Positions 53,098 to 61,516 of a stretch of DNA of 64,000 nucleotides are shown here, piece by piece. The notes under the pieces are model-generated. The model saw only the letters and a list, made by a program, of their open reading frames with translations. It searched no databases and was not told the DNA's origin. Source of the DNA: Comamonas composti DSM 21721 (GTDB lineage Bacteria > Pseudomonadota > Gammaproteobacteria > Burkholderiales > Burkholderiaceae_C); NCBI RefSeq assembly GCF_000429845.1, contig NZ_AUCQ01000003.1:124001-188000 (forward strand), in the 5' to 3' direction. Positions within the stretch are counted from its first letter, which is position 1. Each line of letters starts with the position of its first letter. Position numbers and translations under genes: made by a program.

Positions 53098-53154
53098 AGA
53101 GCGTGTTTGCGATCTCTACGCAGGCGCGCCGCGAGGAGATCGCAAACACGCTCT
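53098..53154. repeat. Family A mini-element, 57 bp
   Basis: Perfect 19-bp inverted arms (AGAGCGTGTTTGCGATCTC and its complement) around a 19-base centre with GGCGCGCC. It starts 12 bases after the Bug gene stop. Confidence 0.85.
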
Positions 53155-53254
53155 GAGCCGCCCGCGCCGCCATCCCGCACAGGAGAAGGCCGGGGCGAGA
53201 GGTTTCGCGCAGAACACCGTGCTTGATTTTGGTTTTTGGAAAGCGCAAAAGAAT

Positions 53255-54766
53255 ATGAGTCATCAACGCATACACCATCTGCTGGACCGCTGGCTGGACG
53301 AAGCCCCGCAGCGCCCCTTCATCCATCTGGCCGACGGCCGCAGCCTGAGCTTTGCCGACCTGGGGGCGCTCACCGACAAGGCCGAGGCCGAGCTGCGCGC
53401 GCTGGATGTGCGCGCCGGCGACCGCGTGCTGGTCGTGGCCGAGAACTGCCCCGAGCATGCGGCCCTGATCCTGGCCTGCAGCCGCGTCGGCGCCTGGTCC
53501 TGCGGCGTCAATGCGCGCATGGCTGCAGGCGAGATCGACGGTTTTGCGGCCAAGGCCGATGCGCGCATCGTGTACTTCACGAGCGCCGAATCGCAGAGCG
53601 CAGCGGCCCATGCGCGCCGCTTCGGCGCCGTGGACTCGGTGCTCGACGGCATGCAGCACAGCCCCGTGCGCAGCCAAGCCAGGGCCGAGACCGGAGCGCT
53701 GCAGGGCGAGGTTGCGGCCCTGATCTTCACCTCGGGCACTACGGGAACGCCCAAGGGCGTGATGGTCGGCCATGATGCGCTTGCGCATTTCGCGCGCGTC
53801 TCGGCCGCCTCGCGCAGCCTCGGGCCCGGGGACCGCAGCTATGCGTTCGTGCCCATGACGCATATCTTCGGCCTGGGCACGGTACTGCTGGCCTCGCTGC
53901 ATGCGGGCGCCGAGCTGGTCGTGCGCCCGCAGTTCGATCCCGCCGATCTGCTGCAGGCGCTGGCTGAGCACCGCATCTCCCAGCTGCAAGGCCCGCCGGC
54001 GCTGTTCGCGCGCCTGCTCGCCCACATGCAGCAGCAGGGACTGCAGCGGCCGCCGGCCCCGGCACTGCGCTATCTGTACACGGGCGCGGGCCCGCTGGAT
54101 CTGGCGCTCAAGCAGCGCGTGGAGGCCGCCTTTGGCCAGACCCTGCACCACGGCTACGGGCTGTCGGAATACGCAGGCTCGGTCCACCTTACGCGTGAAA
54201 GCGAACAACGCGCCGACACCAGCGCCGGTTACCAGGTTGAAGGCGCCGAGGTCAAGGTGGTGGATGCGGCCACGGGCCGCAGCCTGGGCTGCGGCGAACG
54301 CGGCGAGCTCTGGCTTCGCGGCCGGGGGCTGATGAAAGGCTATTTCCGCGACCCCGAGGCCACGGCTGCCGTGATGCGCGAAGGCGGCTGGTATGCGAGC
54401 GGCGATCTGGGCGAGCTGCAGGCCGACGGCGCGCTGTTCGTGGTCGGCAGGCTCAAGGAGATGATCATCCGCTCAGGCTTCAACGTCTACCCGGCCGAGG
54501 TCGAGCTCGCGCTGAACCAGCTGCCCGGCGTGCAGCGCAGCGCCGTCGTCGGCCGCCCCGGGCAGGATGGCAACGAGGAAATCATTGCCTTTGTGGAGCT
54601 GCAGCCCGGCGCCTCGCTGGACCTGGCTGCGGCCCGCAGCCATTTGCGCGAGCAGCTCGCTCCCTACAAGCTGCCCTCCCATATCCAGGCCCTGGACGAG
54701 CTGCCCATGAGCACCAATGGCAAGCTGCTCAAGCGTGTGCTGCAGGAGCAGGCGCGGGGGCTTTGA
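53255..54766 (+). CDS. AMP-dependent acyl-CoA ligase
   Basis: A 503-residue adenylate-forming ligase. The P-loop IFTSGTTGTPKG is near 165, followed by HHGYGLSEYAG, YASGDLGELQ, GRLKEMIIRSGFNVYPAEVE and the C-terminal catalytic lysine in STNGKLLKRV. It would activate the pathway acid to its CoA thioester, the first step before dehydrogenation. The start at ATG 53255 is supported by family length; ribosome site weak. Confidence 0.9.
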   Translation: MSHQRIHHLLDRWLDEAPQRPFIHLADGRSLSFADLGALTDKAEAELRALDVRAGDRVLVVAENCPEHAALILACSRVGAWSCGVNARMAAGEIDGFAAKADARIVYFTSAESQSAAAHARRFGAVDSVLDGMQHSPVRSQARAETGALQGEVAALIFTSGTTGTPKGVMVGHDALAHFARVSAASRSLGPGDRSYAFVPMTHIFGLGTVLLASLHAGAELVVRPQFDPADLLQALAEHRISQLQGPPALFARLLAHMQQQGLQRPPAPALRYLYTGAGPLDLALKQRVEAAFGQTLHHGYGLSEYAGSVHLTRESEQRADTSAGYQVEGAEVKVVDAATGRSLGCGERGELWLRGRGLMKGYFRDPEATAAVMREGGWYASGDLGELQADGALFVVGRLKEMIIRSGFNVYPAEVELALNQLPGVQRSAVVGRPGQDGNEEIIAFVELQPGASLDLAAARSHLREQLAPYKLPSHIQALDELPMSTNGKLLKRVLQEQARGL

Positions 54767-54895
54767 GGGCCCGGAAACCTCGCGCAACAGCGGCCACGGA
54801 ACATGCGCTGAAGACGGTGTTTCAGATTCACGAATTGAGGCCGGGGCGCTATGCAGGCATGCTGCTCACAGAACAAGGAGACCGGAGCCTCACCC

Positions 54896-55285
54896 ATGCA
54901 TTTAAGTGCACAGACCCATTACCAGGCCGAACTGGACGCCGGCCGCTTCGCCATCCAGCAATGCACGGCCTGCCAGCAGCATGTGTTCACCCCGCGTGAG
55001 CTGTGCCCGCACTGCGGCGCCAGTCCGCTGCGCTGGGTGCGCCCCAGCGGCCAGGGCACGGTGTATTCCACCACCACCATTGCCCGCAAACCCGAAGCCG
55101 GTGGTGACTACAACGTGGCGCTGATCGATCTGGACGAAGACGTGCGCATGATGGGCCGCGTCGAAGGCCTGGCGCCCGAGCGCGTGCAGATCGGCATGCG
55201 CGTCGGCGCCCAGGTGGTGCAGCACAACGGCAAGGGGCTGGTCGTCTTCCACCCTGCAGCCCACGCCCCGGGAGACGCCGCATGA
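54896..55285 (+). CDS. DUF35 OB-fold/zinc-ribbon protein (ChsH2-like C-terminal domain)
   Basis: A 129-residue protein with an N-terminal rubredoxin-like zinc ribbon (CTACQQH and CPHCGASP) and an OB fold with GTVYSTTTIARKP. DUF35 proteins pair with SCP2-type thiolases; in steroid side-chain cleavage a DUF35 domain is required for the Ltp2 aldolase. It is coupled to the next thiolase-like gene by an ATGA overlap, so the two very likely act as one complex. Confidence 0.87.
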   Translation: MHLSAQTHYQAELDAGRFAIQQCTACQQHVFTPRELCPHCGASPLRWVRPSGQGTVYSTTTIARKPEAGGDYNVALIDLDEDVRMMGRVEGLAPERVQIGMRVGAQVVQHNGKGLVVFHPAAHAPGDAA

Positions 55286-56496
55286 GCCCCGCTTTTCAAG
55301 TACCCCGCTCCAGCCTGGACGCCCCCGCCGTGAACCGCGCCCTGCGCGGCAAGGTGGCCATTGCCGGCGCCGCCACCTATGGCTGCGGCGAAGCCCCCGG
55401 CATGGACGATATGACGCTGCTGGTGCGCGCCGCCCACGCGGCCGTGGCCGATGCCGGCCTGACCATGCAGGACATCGACGGCATTGCCACCTGCAGCGTC
55501 ACGGCCAGCATGTGGGCCATGCCCGTGATTGAGCACCTGGGAATCAACCCCACATACATCGACGGCACCATGCTGGGCGGCAGCAGCTTTGTGGCCCATT
55601 TGCTGCCCGCCATGCGCGCGCTGGAGGCCGGCCAGTGCAAGGCCGTGCTGATCTGCTACGGCAGCGCCCAGCGTTCCGGCGCCGCAGGCCGCAAGGACAT
55701 CGTGGCCGCACGCCGCGCCATGGACCCCCAGCCCTTTGAACACCCCTATGACCCGCTGCTGCCGGCATCGGCCTACGCACTCGCTGCCCAGCGCCATATG
55801 CACCAGTACGGCACCACGCGCGAGCAGCTGGCCGAGGTGGCGGTGGCGGCCCGGGCCTGGGCCCAGCTCAACCCCGAGGCCTTTATGCGCGACCCGCTCA
55901 CCATCGATGAGGTGTTGAAGGCACGCATGGTCTCCAGCCCCTTGGGGGTGCGCGACTGCTGCCTGGTCACCGACGGGGCCGGCGCCATCGTGCTCACCCG
56001 TGCGGACCGCGCCAAAGACCTGGCCCAGCCCCCCATCTACATCCTGGGCAATGCCACGGCCTGCTGGAACCGCCAGATCTCCTGCATGCCCGACCTGACC
56101 GTGACCTCGGCCACGCAATCCGGCCAGCAGGCCTTTGCCATGGCGGGGCTGACGCCGGCAGACATGGACATGGCCCAGCTGTATGACGCCTTCACCATCA
56201 ACACCATCCTGTTCTTGGAAGACCTGGGCTTTTGCAAAAAAGGCGAAGGCGGTGCCTTTGTCGAAAACGGAGGCATTGCCCCAGGCGGCCACCTGGCCGT
56301 CAACACCAATGGCGGTGGACTGTCCTGCGTACACCCCGGCATGTATGGCGTCTTCCTGCTGATCGAAGCCGTGCGCCAGCTGCGCGGCCAGGCCGGTCAG
56401 CGTCAGCTGGAAAACCACCGCACGGCCGTCGTGCATGGCAATGGCGGCACGCTGTCCAGCCAAGCCACGGCGGTTCTGGGGAACTTCACCCCCTGA
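55282..56496 (+). CDS. SCP2/Ltp2-type thiolase-like protein
   Basis: A 404-residue thiolase-superfamily protein of the lipid-transfer (SCP2/Ltp2) type. DGIATCSVTASMWAMPVIEH, LGGSSFVAHLLPAM, MAQLYDAFTINTILFLEDLG and NTNGGGLSCVHPGMYG are typical. These proteins often lack the normal thiolase active site and several are retro-aldolases needing a DUF35 partner, which is encoded directly upstream. Carbon-carbon cleavage of a beta-hydroxyacyl-CoA is therefore more likely than classic thiolysis. The stop codon is inside a repeat. Confidence 0.85.
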   Translation: MSPAFQVPRSSLDAPAVNRALRGKVAIAGAATYGCGEAPGMDDMTLLVRAAHAAVADAGLTMQDIDGIATCSVTASMWAMPVIEHLGINPTYIDGTMLGGSSFVAHLLPAMRALEAGQCKAVLICYGSAQRSGAAGRKDIVAARRAMDPQPFEHPYDPLLPASAYALAAQRHMHQYGTTREQLAEVAVAARAWAQLNPEAFMRDPLTIDEVLKARMVSSPLGVRDCCLVTDGAGAIVLTRADRAKDLAQPPIYILGNATACWNRQISCMPDLTVTSATQSGQQAFAMAGLTPADMDMAQLYDAFTINTILFLEDLGFCKKGEGGAFVENGGIAPGGHLAVNTNGGGLSCVHPGMYGVFLLIEAVRQLRGQAGQRQLENHRTAVVHGNGGTLSSQATAVLGNFTP

Positions 56497-56690
56497 GTCG
56501 CTGCGCGCCTCGGTGCTGTCGCCAGAGGCGGCAGCTCTTCAGGCACGTCCAAGCCTGCGCAGGCAGGCTTGGAGCCGCGGCCTTCAGCCCCTCTCTCGCT
56601 TACGCGGGAGGGGGACGACACCCTCGGTGCGGGGCGGCCCTTCCTCGGTGTCCCTGACTTTGGGTCACGCCAGTTTTGTATTTCACGGGC
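56490..56690 (+). repeat. Dispersed palindromic repeat, family B copy 5
   Basis: The repeat starts CACCCCCTGAGTCGCTGCGCGCC and its TGA is the stop codon of the preceding gene. An inserted CCAAGCCTGCGCAGGCAGGCTTGG hairpin (24 bp span, near 56550-56574) precedes the GGACGACACCCTCGGTGC core. Confidence 0.82.
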
Positions 56691-56763
56691 ATCGCTTGTT
56701 TGGTGGTTTTCAAAGCTACCCACTGGGCAAGACATGCCAACCCTGAGACAAGGAATAAATCAC

Positions 56764-57924
56764 ATGATTCGCGACCCCGAAACCCTTGAAGCCCTGCTCG
56801 ACAGCGTGCGCCGCTTTGTGCGCGAGCGCCTGGTGCCTGCCGAAAACGAGGTGGCAGAAACCGACGAAATCCCCGAGGCCATCGTGCAGGAAATGCGTGA
56901 TCTGGGCCTGTTTGGCCTGACCATTCCCGAGCGCTTTGGCGGCCTGGAGCTGACCATGGAGGAAGAGGTGCGCGTGCTGCTGGAGCTGTGCCAGACCGCG
57001 CCGGCCTTTCGCTCCATCATCGGCACCACCGTGGGCATTGGCTCGCAGGGCATCTTGATGGATGGCACGCCCGAGCAGCAGGCGCAGTGGCTGCCCAGAT
57101 TGGCCACCGGCGAAATCATGGCCTCGTTCGCGCTGACCGAGCCCGAGGCGGGGTCCGATGCAGCCTCGCTGCGCACCACGGCCATCAAAAACGGCGACCA
57201 CTACATCGTCAACGGCACCAAGCGTTTCATCACCAATGCGCCCCACGCCGGCATGTTCACGCTGATGGCCCGCACCAACCCCGAGGACAAGGGCGCGGGC
57301 GGTGTCTCCTCCTTCATCGTCGATGCCCAATCCCCCGGCATCAGCTTTGGCAAATACGACAAAAAAATGGGCCAGCGCGGCGCCCATACCTGCGATGTGA
57401 TCTTTGACAACGTCAAGGTGCCGGCCGCCAACCTCATCGGCCTGCAGGAAGGCAAGGGCTTCAAGACCGCCATGAAGGTGCTGGAAAAAGGCCGCATCCA
57501 CATTGCCGCCGTGGCCGTGGGCTGCGCCAAACGCATTCTGCGCGACGCCTTGCAGTACGCGCTGGAGCGCAAGCAGTTCGGCCAGGCGATTTGCGACTTT
57601 CAGCTGGTGCAGGCCATGCTGGCCGATAGCCAGGCCGAGCTGTATGCCGCCGAGTGCATGACGATTGACGCCGCCCGCCGCCGCGACGATGGCCTCAACG
57701 TCTCCACCGAGGCCTCCAGCGCCAAGATGTTTGCCACCGAAATGTGCGGCCGCGTGGCCGACCGCGCGGTGCAGATTCTGGGCGGCTCGGGCTATATGTC
57801 GGAATACGGCATAGAGCGCTTTTACCGCGATGTGCGCCTGTTCCGCCTGTACGAGGGCACGACGCAGATCCAGCAGATCATCATCGCCCGCAACATGGTG
57901 CGCGAAGCCCGCGCCAACGCATGA
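56764..57924 (+). CDS. Acyl-CoA dehydrogenase
   Basis: A 386-residue acyl-CoA dehydrogenase. Middle-domain ALTEPEAGSDAASLRTTA, FAD-binding ILGGSGYMSEYG and catalytic Glu in LYEGTTQIQQ near 370 are all intact. It would introduce the double bond hydrated by the MaoC enzyme of the same series. AAGGAATAAATCAC precedes ATG 56764. It is the last gene of the rightward series before a convergent LysR gene. Confidence 0.93.
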   Translation: MIRDPETLEALLDSVRRFVRERLVPAENEVAETDEIPEAIVQEMRDLGLFGLTIPERFGGLELTMEEEVRVLLELCQTAPAFRSIIGTTVGIGSQGILMDGTPEQQAQWLPRLATGEIMASFALTEPEAGSDAASLRTTAIKNGDHYIVNGTKRFITNAPHAGMFTLMARTNPEDKGAGGVSSFIVDAQSPGISFGKYDKKMGQRGAHTCDVIFDNVKVPAANLIGLQEGKGFKTAMKVLEKGRIHIAAVAVGCAKRILRDALQYALERKQFGQAICDFQLVQAMLADSQAELYAAECMTIDAARRRDDGLNVSTEASSAKMFATEMCGRVADRAVQILGGSGYMSEYGIERFYRDVRLFRLYEGTTQIQQIIIARNMVREARANA

Positions 57925-57939
57925 GAGGCGCAGCGTCTC

Positions 57940-57976
57940 AGAGCGTGAACACGCTTTCAGAGCGTAAACACGTTCT
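57940..57976. repeat. Two tandem family A palindromes
   Basis: AGAGCGTGAACACGCTTT followed at once by AGAGCGTAAACACGTTCT, 16 bases after the acyl-CoA dehydrogenase stop codon. Confidence 0.8.
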
Positions 57977-58041
57977 CAGCACGGCTGATCCATGGGCGCT
58001 GCACGCCACGGTGTGACTGCAAGCCGATGAGCGGTGAGCCG

Positions 58042-58977
58042 CTACTCTGTTTCGCATTCCCGCGCCAGATCGCCGCCAGCATCGGCGACCAGCATTTCCA
58101 CCAGTTCCCGGGCAAAGGAAGGCAGGGCTTCCAGGCTGCGCACGCAGATCAGCATTTCGCGCAGCGACCAGGCATCGGACAGGGGCACCAGTGCAATGCC
58201 CATGCTCTGGCCGTGGCGGCTGGCAGCTGACTCGGGCAGTACGCCCACGCCCACGCCGGACTCGATCATGCGGCAGGCGCTCTCGAAGTTGCCCACCTGG
58301 ATGCGCTGCTTGATGGGCCGGTGCAACTGGTCGCTGGCCTGACGCAGAAAGGCGTGGATGGCGCTGGACTCGTGCAGGCCCACATGGTCCAGGTCCAGGG
58401 TCTGCGCAAAATCGATTTGCATCTCCCCGTCCAGCGCATGGCCCTTGGGCACGACCAGCACCAGGCGGTCGCGGCGATAGCGCAGGGTTTCGAGGTTTTC
58501 CGTGCGCACCAGGCCGGCGACGATGCCGATGTCGGTCTGGCCCTCGGTCACCGCACGCACGATGTCGTGCGACAGACGCTCGCGCAGGTCGATGTTCACA
58601 TCGGGGTGGCGACGCAGAAAGCTTCTGAGCACGGGCGGCAGGAATTCGCTCAGCGAGGTGGTGTTGGCGAACACGCGCACATGGCCCTTGATGCCGCGCA
58701 CGTACTCCTGCATGTCACCGCGCAGGTGCTCGATCTGGCCGAGCACCATGCGCGCATGGGTCACGAAGGCCTGGCCCGGCGGTGTCAGCGTCACGCCCTG
58801 GCTGGTACGGTACAACAGCTTGGTGCCTATGCTCTCTTCGAGGTTCTTGATGCGCGTGCTTGCCGCGGGCAGGGAGATGAAGGACAGCTCGGCGCCGCGT
58901 GTCATGCTGTTGGCGTCGGCTATATGCACCATGAGGCGCAAATCCACAAGATCGAAATGCATGGCCATGGCCTGCAT
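58042..58977 (-). CDS. LysR-family transcriptional regulator
   Basis: A 311-residue LysR protein: HTH at about 5-65 (FDLVDLRLMVHIADANSMTRGA; FISLPAASTRIKNLEESIG) and substrate-binding domain (VRVFANTTSLSEFLPPVLRSF...). It converges with the rightward acyl-CoA gene series, so it may control that set from its 3' end, or genes elsewhere. Several close ATGs (58977, 58968, 58962) could be the start and none has a good ribosome site. Confidence 0.9.
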   Translation of the reverse strand: MQAMAMHFDLVDLRLMVHIADANSMTRGAELSFISLPAASTRIKNLEESIGTKLLYRTSQGVTLTPPGQAFVTHARMVLGQIEHLRGDMQEYVRGIKGHVRVFANTTSLSEFLPPVLRSFLRRHPDVNIDLRERLSHDIVRAVTEGQTDIGIVAGLVRTENLETLRYRRDRLVLVVPKGHALDGEMQIDFAQTLDLDHVGLHESSAIHAFLRQASDQLHRPIKQRIQVGNFESACRMIESGVGVGVLPESAASRHGQSMGIALVPLSDAWSLREMLICVRSLEALPSFARELVEMLVADAGGDLARECETE

Positions 58978-59424
58978 TGTAGAAAGCCCGGCCCGCCGCC
59001 CAGCCCCTGGCACGTCCGGGTGAACACGGGCTTTCACAAATGCAAAGCCGCGCTCTGCGGCCCCTGGCGGGTATTGCGGCCCCTGGCGGGTCTGGCTGCA
59101 GGGGGGGCGGTCGCACCCGCGCGAACCGGCGCGTGAGCGCCTGCCATGGCTCAACCAAGGGAAAACCCTTGTACTCTGTTAAAACCTATCTTTTGCAGCT
59201 TTGTTTCATGGCTAACACATTGAAGCAACTCTGCAATCCGGGCATGCTTGTAGCCACGCCATGCAGGTTTGTGCTTGCATGGTTGTTTCCCTTCGAAAGC
59301 CGGGATCAGGAATCTCGTTTTCATGCCCCGGGCATCTGCCACCGTTGCGACATAAGCTTTTTAGAACATGCGCGATGGTTGCAGCAATGTTTGAAATGCA
59401 CCCCGATCAGAAGGAGGCTCTGCC
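58978..59424. other. Intergenic region, no supported gene
   Basis: About 450 bp. A frame is open through much of it towards the thioesterase, but it begins without any ribosome site and its composition is not protein-like. The region should hold promoters of the LysR gene and of the thioesterase unit. Confidence 0.45.
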
Positions 59425-59517
59425 ATGATTCGCGCCTACCGTCCATACCAAGACTTTCTCAAGCCAGGCAGTCCATGCCGGCCTGCAGTTCGGGTCCTGG
59501 GACCGGCTGCGTCATGA
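59425..59517 (+). CDS. 30-residue ORF with strong ribosome site, coupled to the thioesterase gene
   Basis: An open frame from ATG 59425 (MIRAYRPYQDFLKPG) to TGA 59515-59517. A strong AGAAGGAGG precedes it by seven bases, while the thioesterase start (ATG 59514) has none and overlaps this stop as ATGA. It may be a leader peptide that delivers ribosomes to the next gene, or the true start of a gene now split by a frameshift. No family recognised. Confidence 0.5.
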   Translation: MIRAYRPYQDFLKPGSPCRPAVRVLGPAAS

Positions 59518-59990
59518 CGGGGACACTGCTTGGCAACAGCAGACCCGCGCTGGCCCCTGCACCAGCACTTTCGTTGAACGAGTCCCTGCCACCCGACCGC
59601 AGCGCCTTCATGCGTCTCATGGGTGCGGCCCAGGTGCCGGCTCCGCCGGGCAAGGTCCGCATGCGCCTGCCGCAGTTGCGCGAGGATCTGCTCAACCAGC
59701 TGCCCGCCGTGCAGGCCGGTGTCTCCATGGCCTTGCTGGATGCCGTCATGGCGCGTGCTGCAGGCACCAGGGCCGCAGCGCCCTCGCCCGTGACGGTGAC
59801 CGTGGAGATGGTCAGCCGCTTTCACCGCCCGGGCCGCAGCGCGCTGCTCGCCGAAGGCTGGGTGGTGCATGCCAACCGCAATCTGTGCAGTTGTGCGGCC
59901 CAGTTGCTCGACGAACAGGGTCGTCTCGTGGCCACGGCCAGCGGCACCTTCAAATATTGGAAGCAAGCCGAATCTGCAGAAGAAAAATGA
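59514..59990 (+). CDS. PaaI-like hotdog thioesterase
   Basis: A 158-residue single-hotdog protein with the PaaI pattern: AVQAGVSMALLDAVMARAAGT in the central helix, VTVEMVSRFHRPGRSALLAEGWVVH and VATASGTFKYW. Such enzymes hydrolyse acyl- or aryl-CoA thioesters. The usual Asn/Asp-Gly-Gly of the helix start is replaced by QAGVS. Translation is probably coupled to the upstream 30-codon frame. The substrate is unknown. Confidence 0.75.
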   Translation: MTGTLLGNSRPALAPAPALSLNESLPPDRSAFMRLMGAAQVPAPPGKVRMRLPQLREDLLNQLPAVQAGVSMALLDAVMARAAGTRAAAPSPVTVTVEMVSRFHRPGRSALLAEGWVVHANRNLCSCAAQLLDEQGRLVATASGTFKYWKQAESAEEK

Positions 59991-60071
59991 GCTGCCAGCG
60001 CCTGCTGTGTGGTCATTTCAGATGCAAAAGTATCTGAAACCCATACAGAGAAAGCGCTAGCAGCTCTTTTT
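59989..60071. repeat. Dispersed palindromic repeat, family C copy 2
   Basis: Outer arms GAGCTGCCAGCGCCTGCTG and AAGCGCTAGCAGCTC, inner stem TTTCAGAT/ATCTGAAA, then T5. The first bases overlap the thioesterase stop codon. The T run would allow termination rightwards. Confidence 0.7.
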
Positions 60072-60106
60072 ATTGCAGTCGTTGCGCGGGGCCCGAGGCC
60101 CGGTGC

Positions 60107-60529
60107 TTACCTGACCAGCAGCACCGGCACCTGGCAGCCGGCCAGCACCTGGGAGCTCACCGAGCCCATGACCAGGCGCCCCAGCGCGCCGTGGCCGTGC
60201 GTGCCCATGACGATGAGCTCGAACTTGCCGGCGTTGGCAGCTTCGATGATGGAGTCGGCAATCGGGCCGACCTTGCTCAGGCGCTGGGGCTGCACGCCGT
60301 GCTCGGCGAGAAAGGCGCAGGCGGGCTCGAGCACCTTGGTCGACTCCTCGGCGTAATACTCGTCCACGGCATCCTTGCCCAGGGCTGCGCGTGCGCGTGC
60401 GGGCAGCGGAGGCTGGACCGTGATCACGCTGTAGCTATGCCCTTTGCCGAGCAGGCCCGATTCCGAGGTCAGATAGGTCAGCATTTTTTGGGTGTAGGGG
60501 CTGCCGTCTACAGCTAGCAAGATATTCAT
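60107..60529 (-). CDS. Universal stress protein (UspA family)
   Basis: A 140-residue single-domain UspA protein. MNILLAVDGSPYTQKML at the N-terminus and the ATP-binding G-x2-G-x9-G-S motif in GTHGHGALGRLVMGSVS (about 109-125) are present, so it belongs to the ATP-binding subgroup. It acts in stress tolerance in the cytoplasm. Monocistronic. Confidence 0.93.
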   Translation of the reverse strand: MNILLAVDGSPYTQKMLTYLTSESGLLGKGHSYSVITVQPPLPARARAALGKDAVDEYYAEESTKVLEPACAFLAEHGVQPQRLSKVGPIADSIIEAANAGKFELIVMGTHGHGALGRLVMGSVSSQVLAGCQVPVLLVR

Positions 60530-60592
60530 GAACGTTCTCCTTTTTGATAGTCCGAGCCTAAGCTCGGGGCTGGGTGTCTGAATTGATGAGCA

Positions 60593-61456
60593 TCAAGAAG
60601 ATGCCGCCCGGGGCAGGGTGATCAGGGCCTGGGGCGCAAAGCCTTGCTGTTCGCCCTTGCGCGCATAGCCCAGCGGGTTGGCGACCACGCGGCAGCTCCA
60701 GGCGCGGCCGTCGGCGTGCCGGCCCTGGGCCAGGTAGTCGCTGGGCGAGTGCAGATGCCCGTGCAGCCAGAGATCGGCCAGGGGCAGAAGATCGTCGAGC
60801 GCATTGCAAAAACCCGCGGTGCCGGGCACCAGCCCATAGCGCGGATCGGCGCTGCGCAGGCTGGGGGCAAAGTGGGTGACGGCCACCGTGGGCCCGTCGA
60901 AGGGCTGCTCCAGGGTCTGCCTCAGCCATTGCTGGCACAGCAGGGATTGCTCACGCATGGGCTCGGCCAGGAACGGCTGGCCGTGGCGCGTGCCCCCGGT
61001 TTTCCGCAGATAGAAGTTGGCTGCGCGAAACGCTTTCTCGCGCTGCTTGAGCTGCTGGCCCAGATCGCTCACGCCTTCGTGCTCGGAAATGGCGTCGAAA
61101 TCGCTCCACAGCGTGGTGCCCGCAAAGCGCACGCCGTCGAGCACCAGGGTCTCGCGCTCCAGCCAGATCAGGCCCAGATGCTCGCAGCAGGCGCGCAGCC
61201 GCGCATGGGCCTGGTCGAAGTCCTGCACATCGTATTCATGATTGCCGGGCACGAAGATCACGGGGCAGGGCCAGGCCGCGTACTGGGGCAGGGGGGAAAA
61301 GCGCTCCAGCCCGAAATACTCGCCCTCGAGCAGGCTGCCCTGCTGGTAGGAGCCGATGTCGCCGGCGAGCACCAGCACGTCGGCGCCGTCAGCGGGCTGT
61401 GCCTGAAACCGGGGATGGGCTTCTAGGTGCAGGTCGGACAACAGCTGAATTCTCAT
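60593..61456 (-). CDS. Calcineurin-like metallophosphoesterase
   Basis: A 287-residue phosphoesterase. Metal motifs are in order: DLHLE (about 8-12), AGDIG, GNHEYD, THFAPS and HGHLHSP. It is a stand-alone cytoplasmic hydrolase; substrate unknown (phosphodiesters or nucleotides are common for the family). A family A repeat lies 12 bases before its start. Confidence 0.9.
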   Translation of the reverse strand: MRIQLLSDLHLEAHPRFQAQPADGADVLVLAGDIGSYQQGSLLEGEYFGLERFSPLPQYAAWPCPVIFVPGNHEYDVQDFDQAHARLRACCEHLGLIWLERETLVLDGVRFAGTTLWSDFDAISEHEGVSDLGQQLKQREKAFRAANFYLRKTGGTRHGQPFLAEPMREQSLLCQQWLRQTLEQPFDGPTVAVTHFAPSLRSADPRYGLVPGTAGFCNALDDLLPLADLWLHGHLHSPSDYLAQGRHADGRAWSCRVVANPLGYARKGEQQGFAPQALITLPRAASS

Positions 61457-61468
61457 GCCCGCGAGTTT

Positions 61469-61512
61469 AGAGCGTGTTCACGCTCTCTACGCAGGCGCGC
61501 CGCGAGGAGATC
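61469..61512. repeat. Family A degenerate mini-element
   Basis: AGAGCGTGTTCACGCTCT followed by CTACGCAGGCGCGCCGCGAG, the same centre as the 53098-53154 copy, and GAGATCGG. The right arm has decayed. It starts 4 bases after the LysR stop codon, reading leftwards. Confidence 0.78.
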
Positions 61513-61516
61513 GGCG

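Noticed and set aside
54808-54930. Protein-like reading frame (VFQIHELRPGRYAGMLL) between the CoA ligase and DUF35 genes
   Set aside because: It has no start with a ribosome site, is out of frame with both neighbours, and runs into the DUF35 gene; I could not link it to a family.
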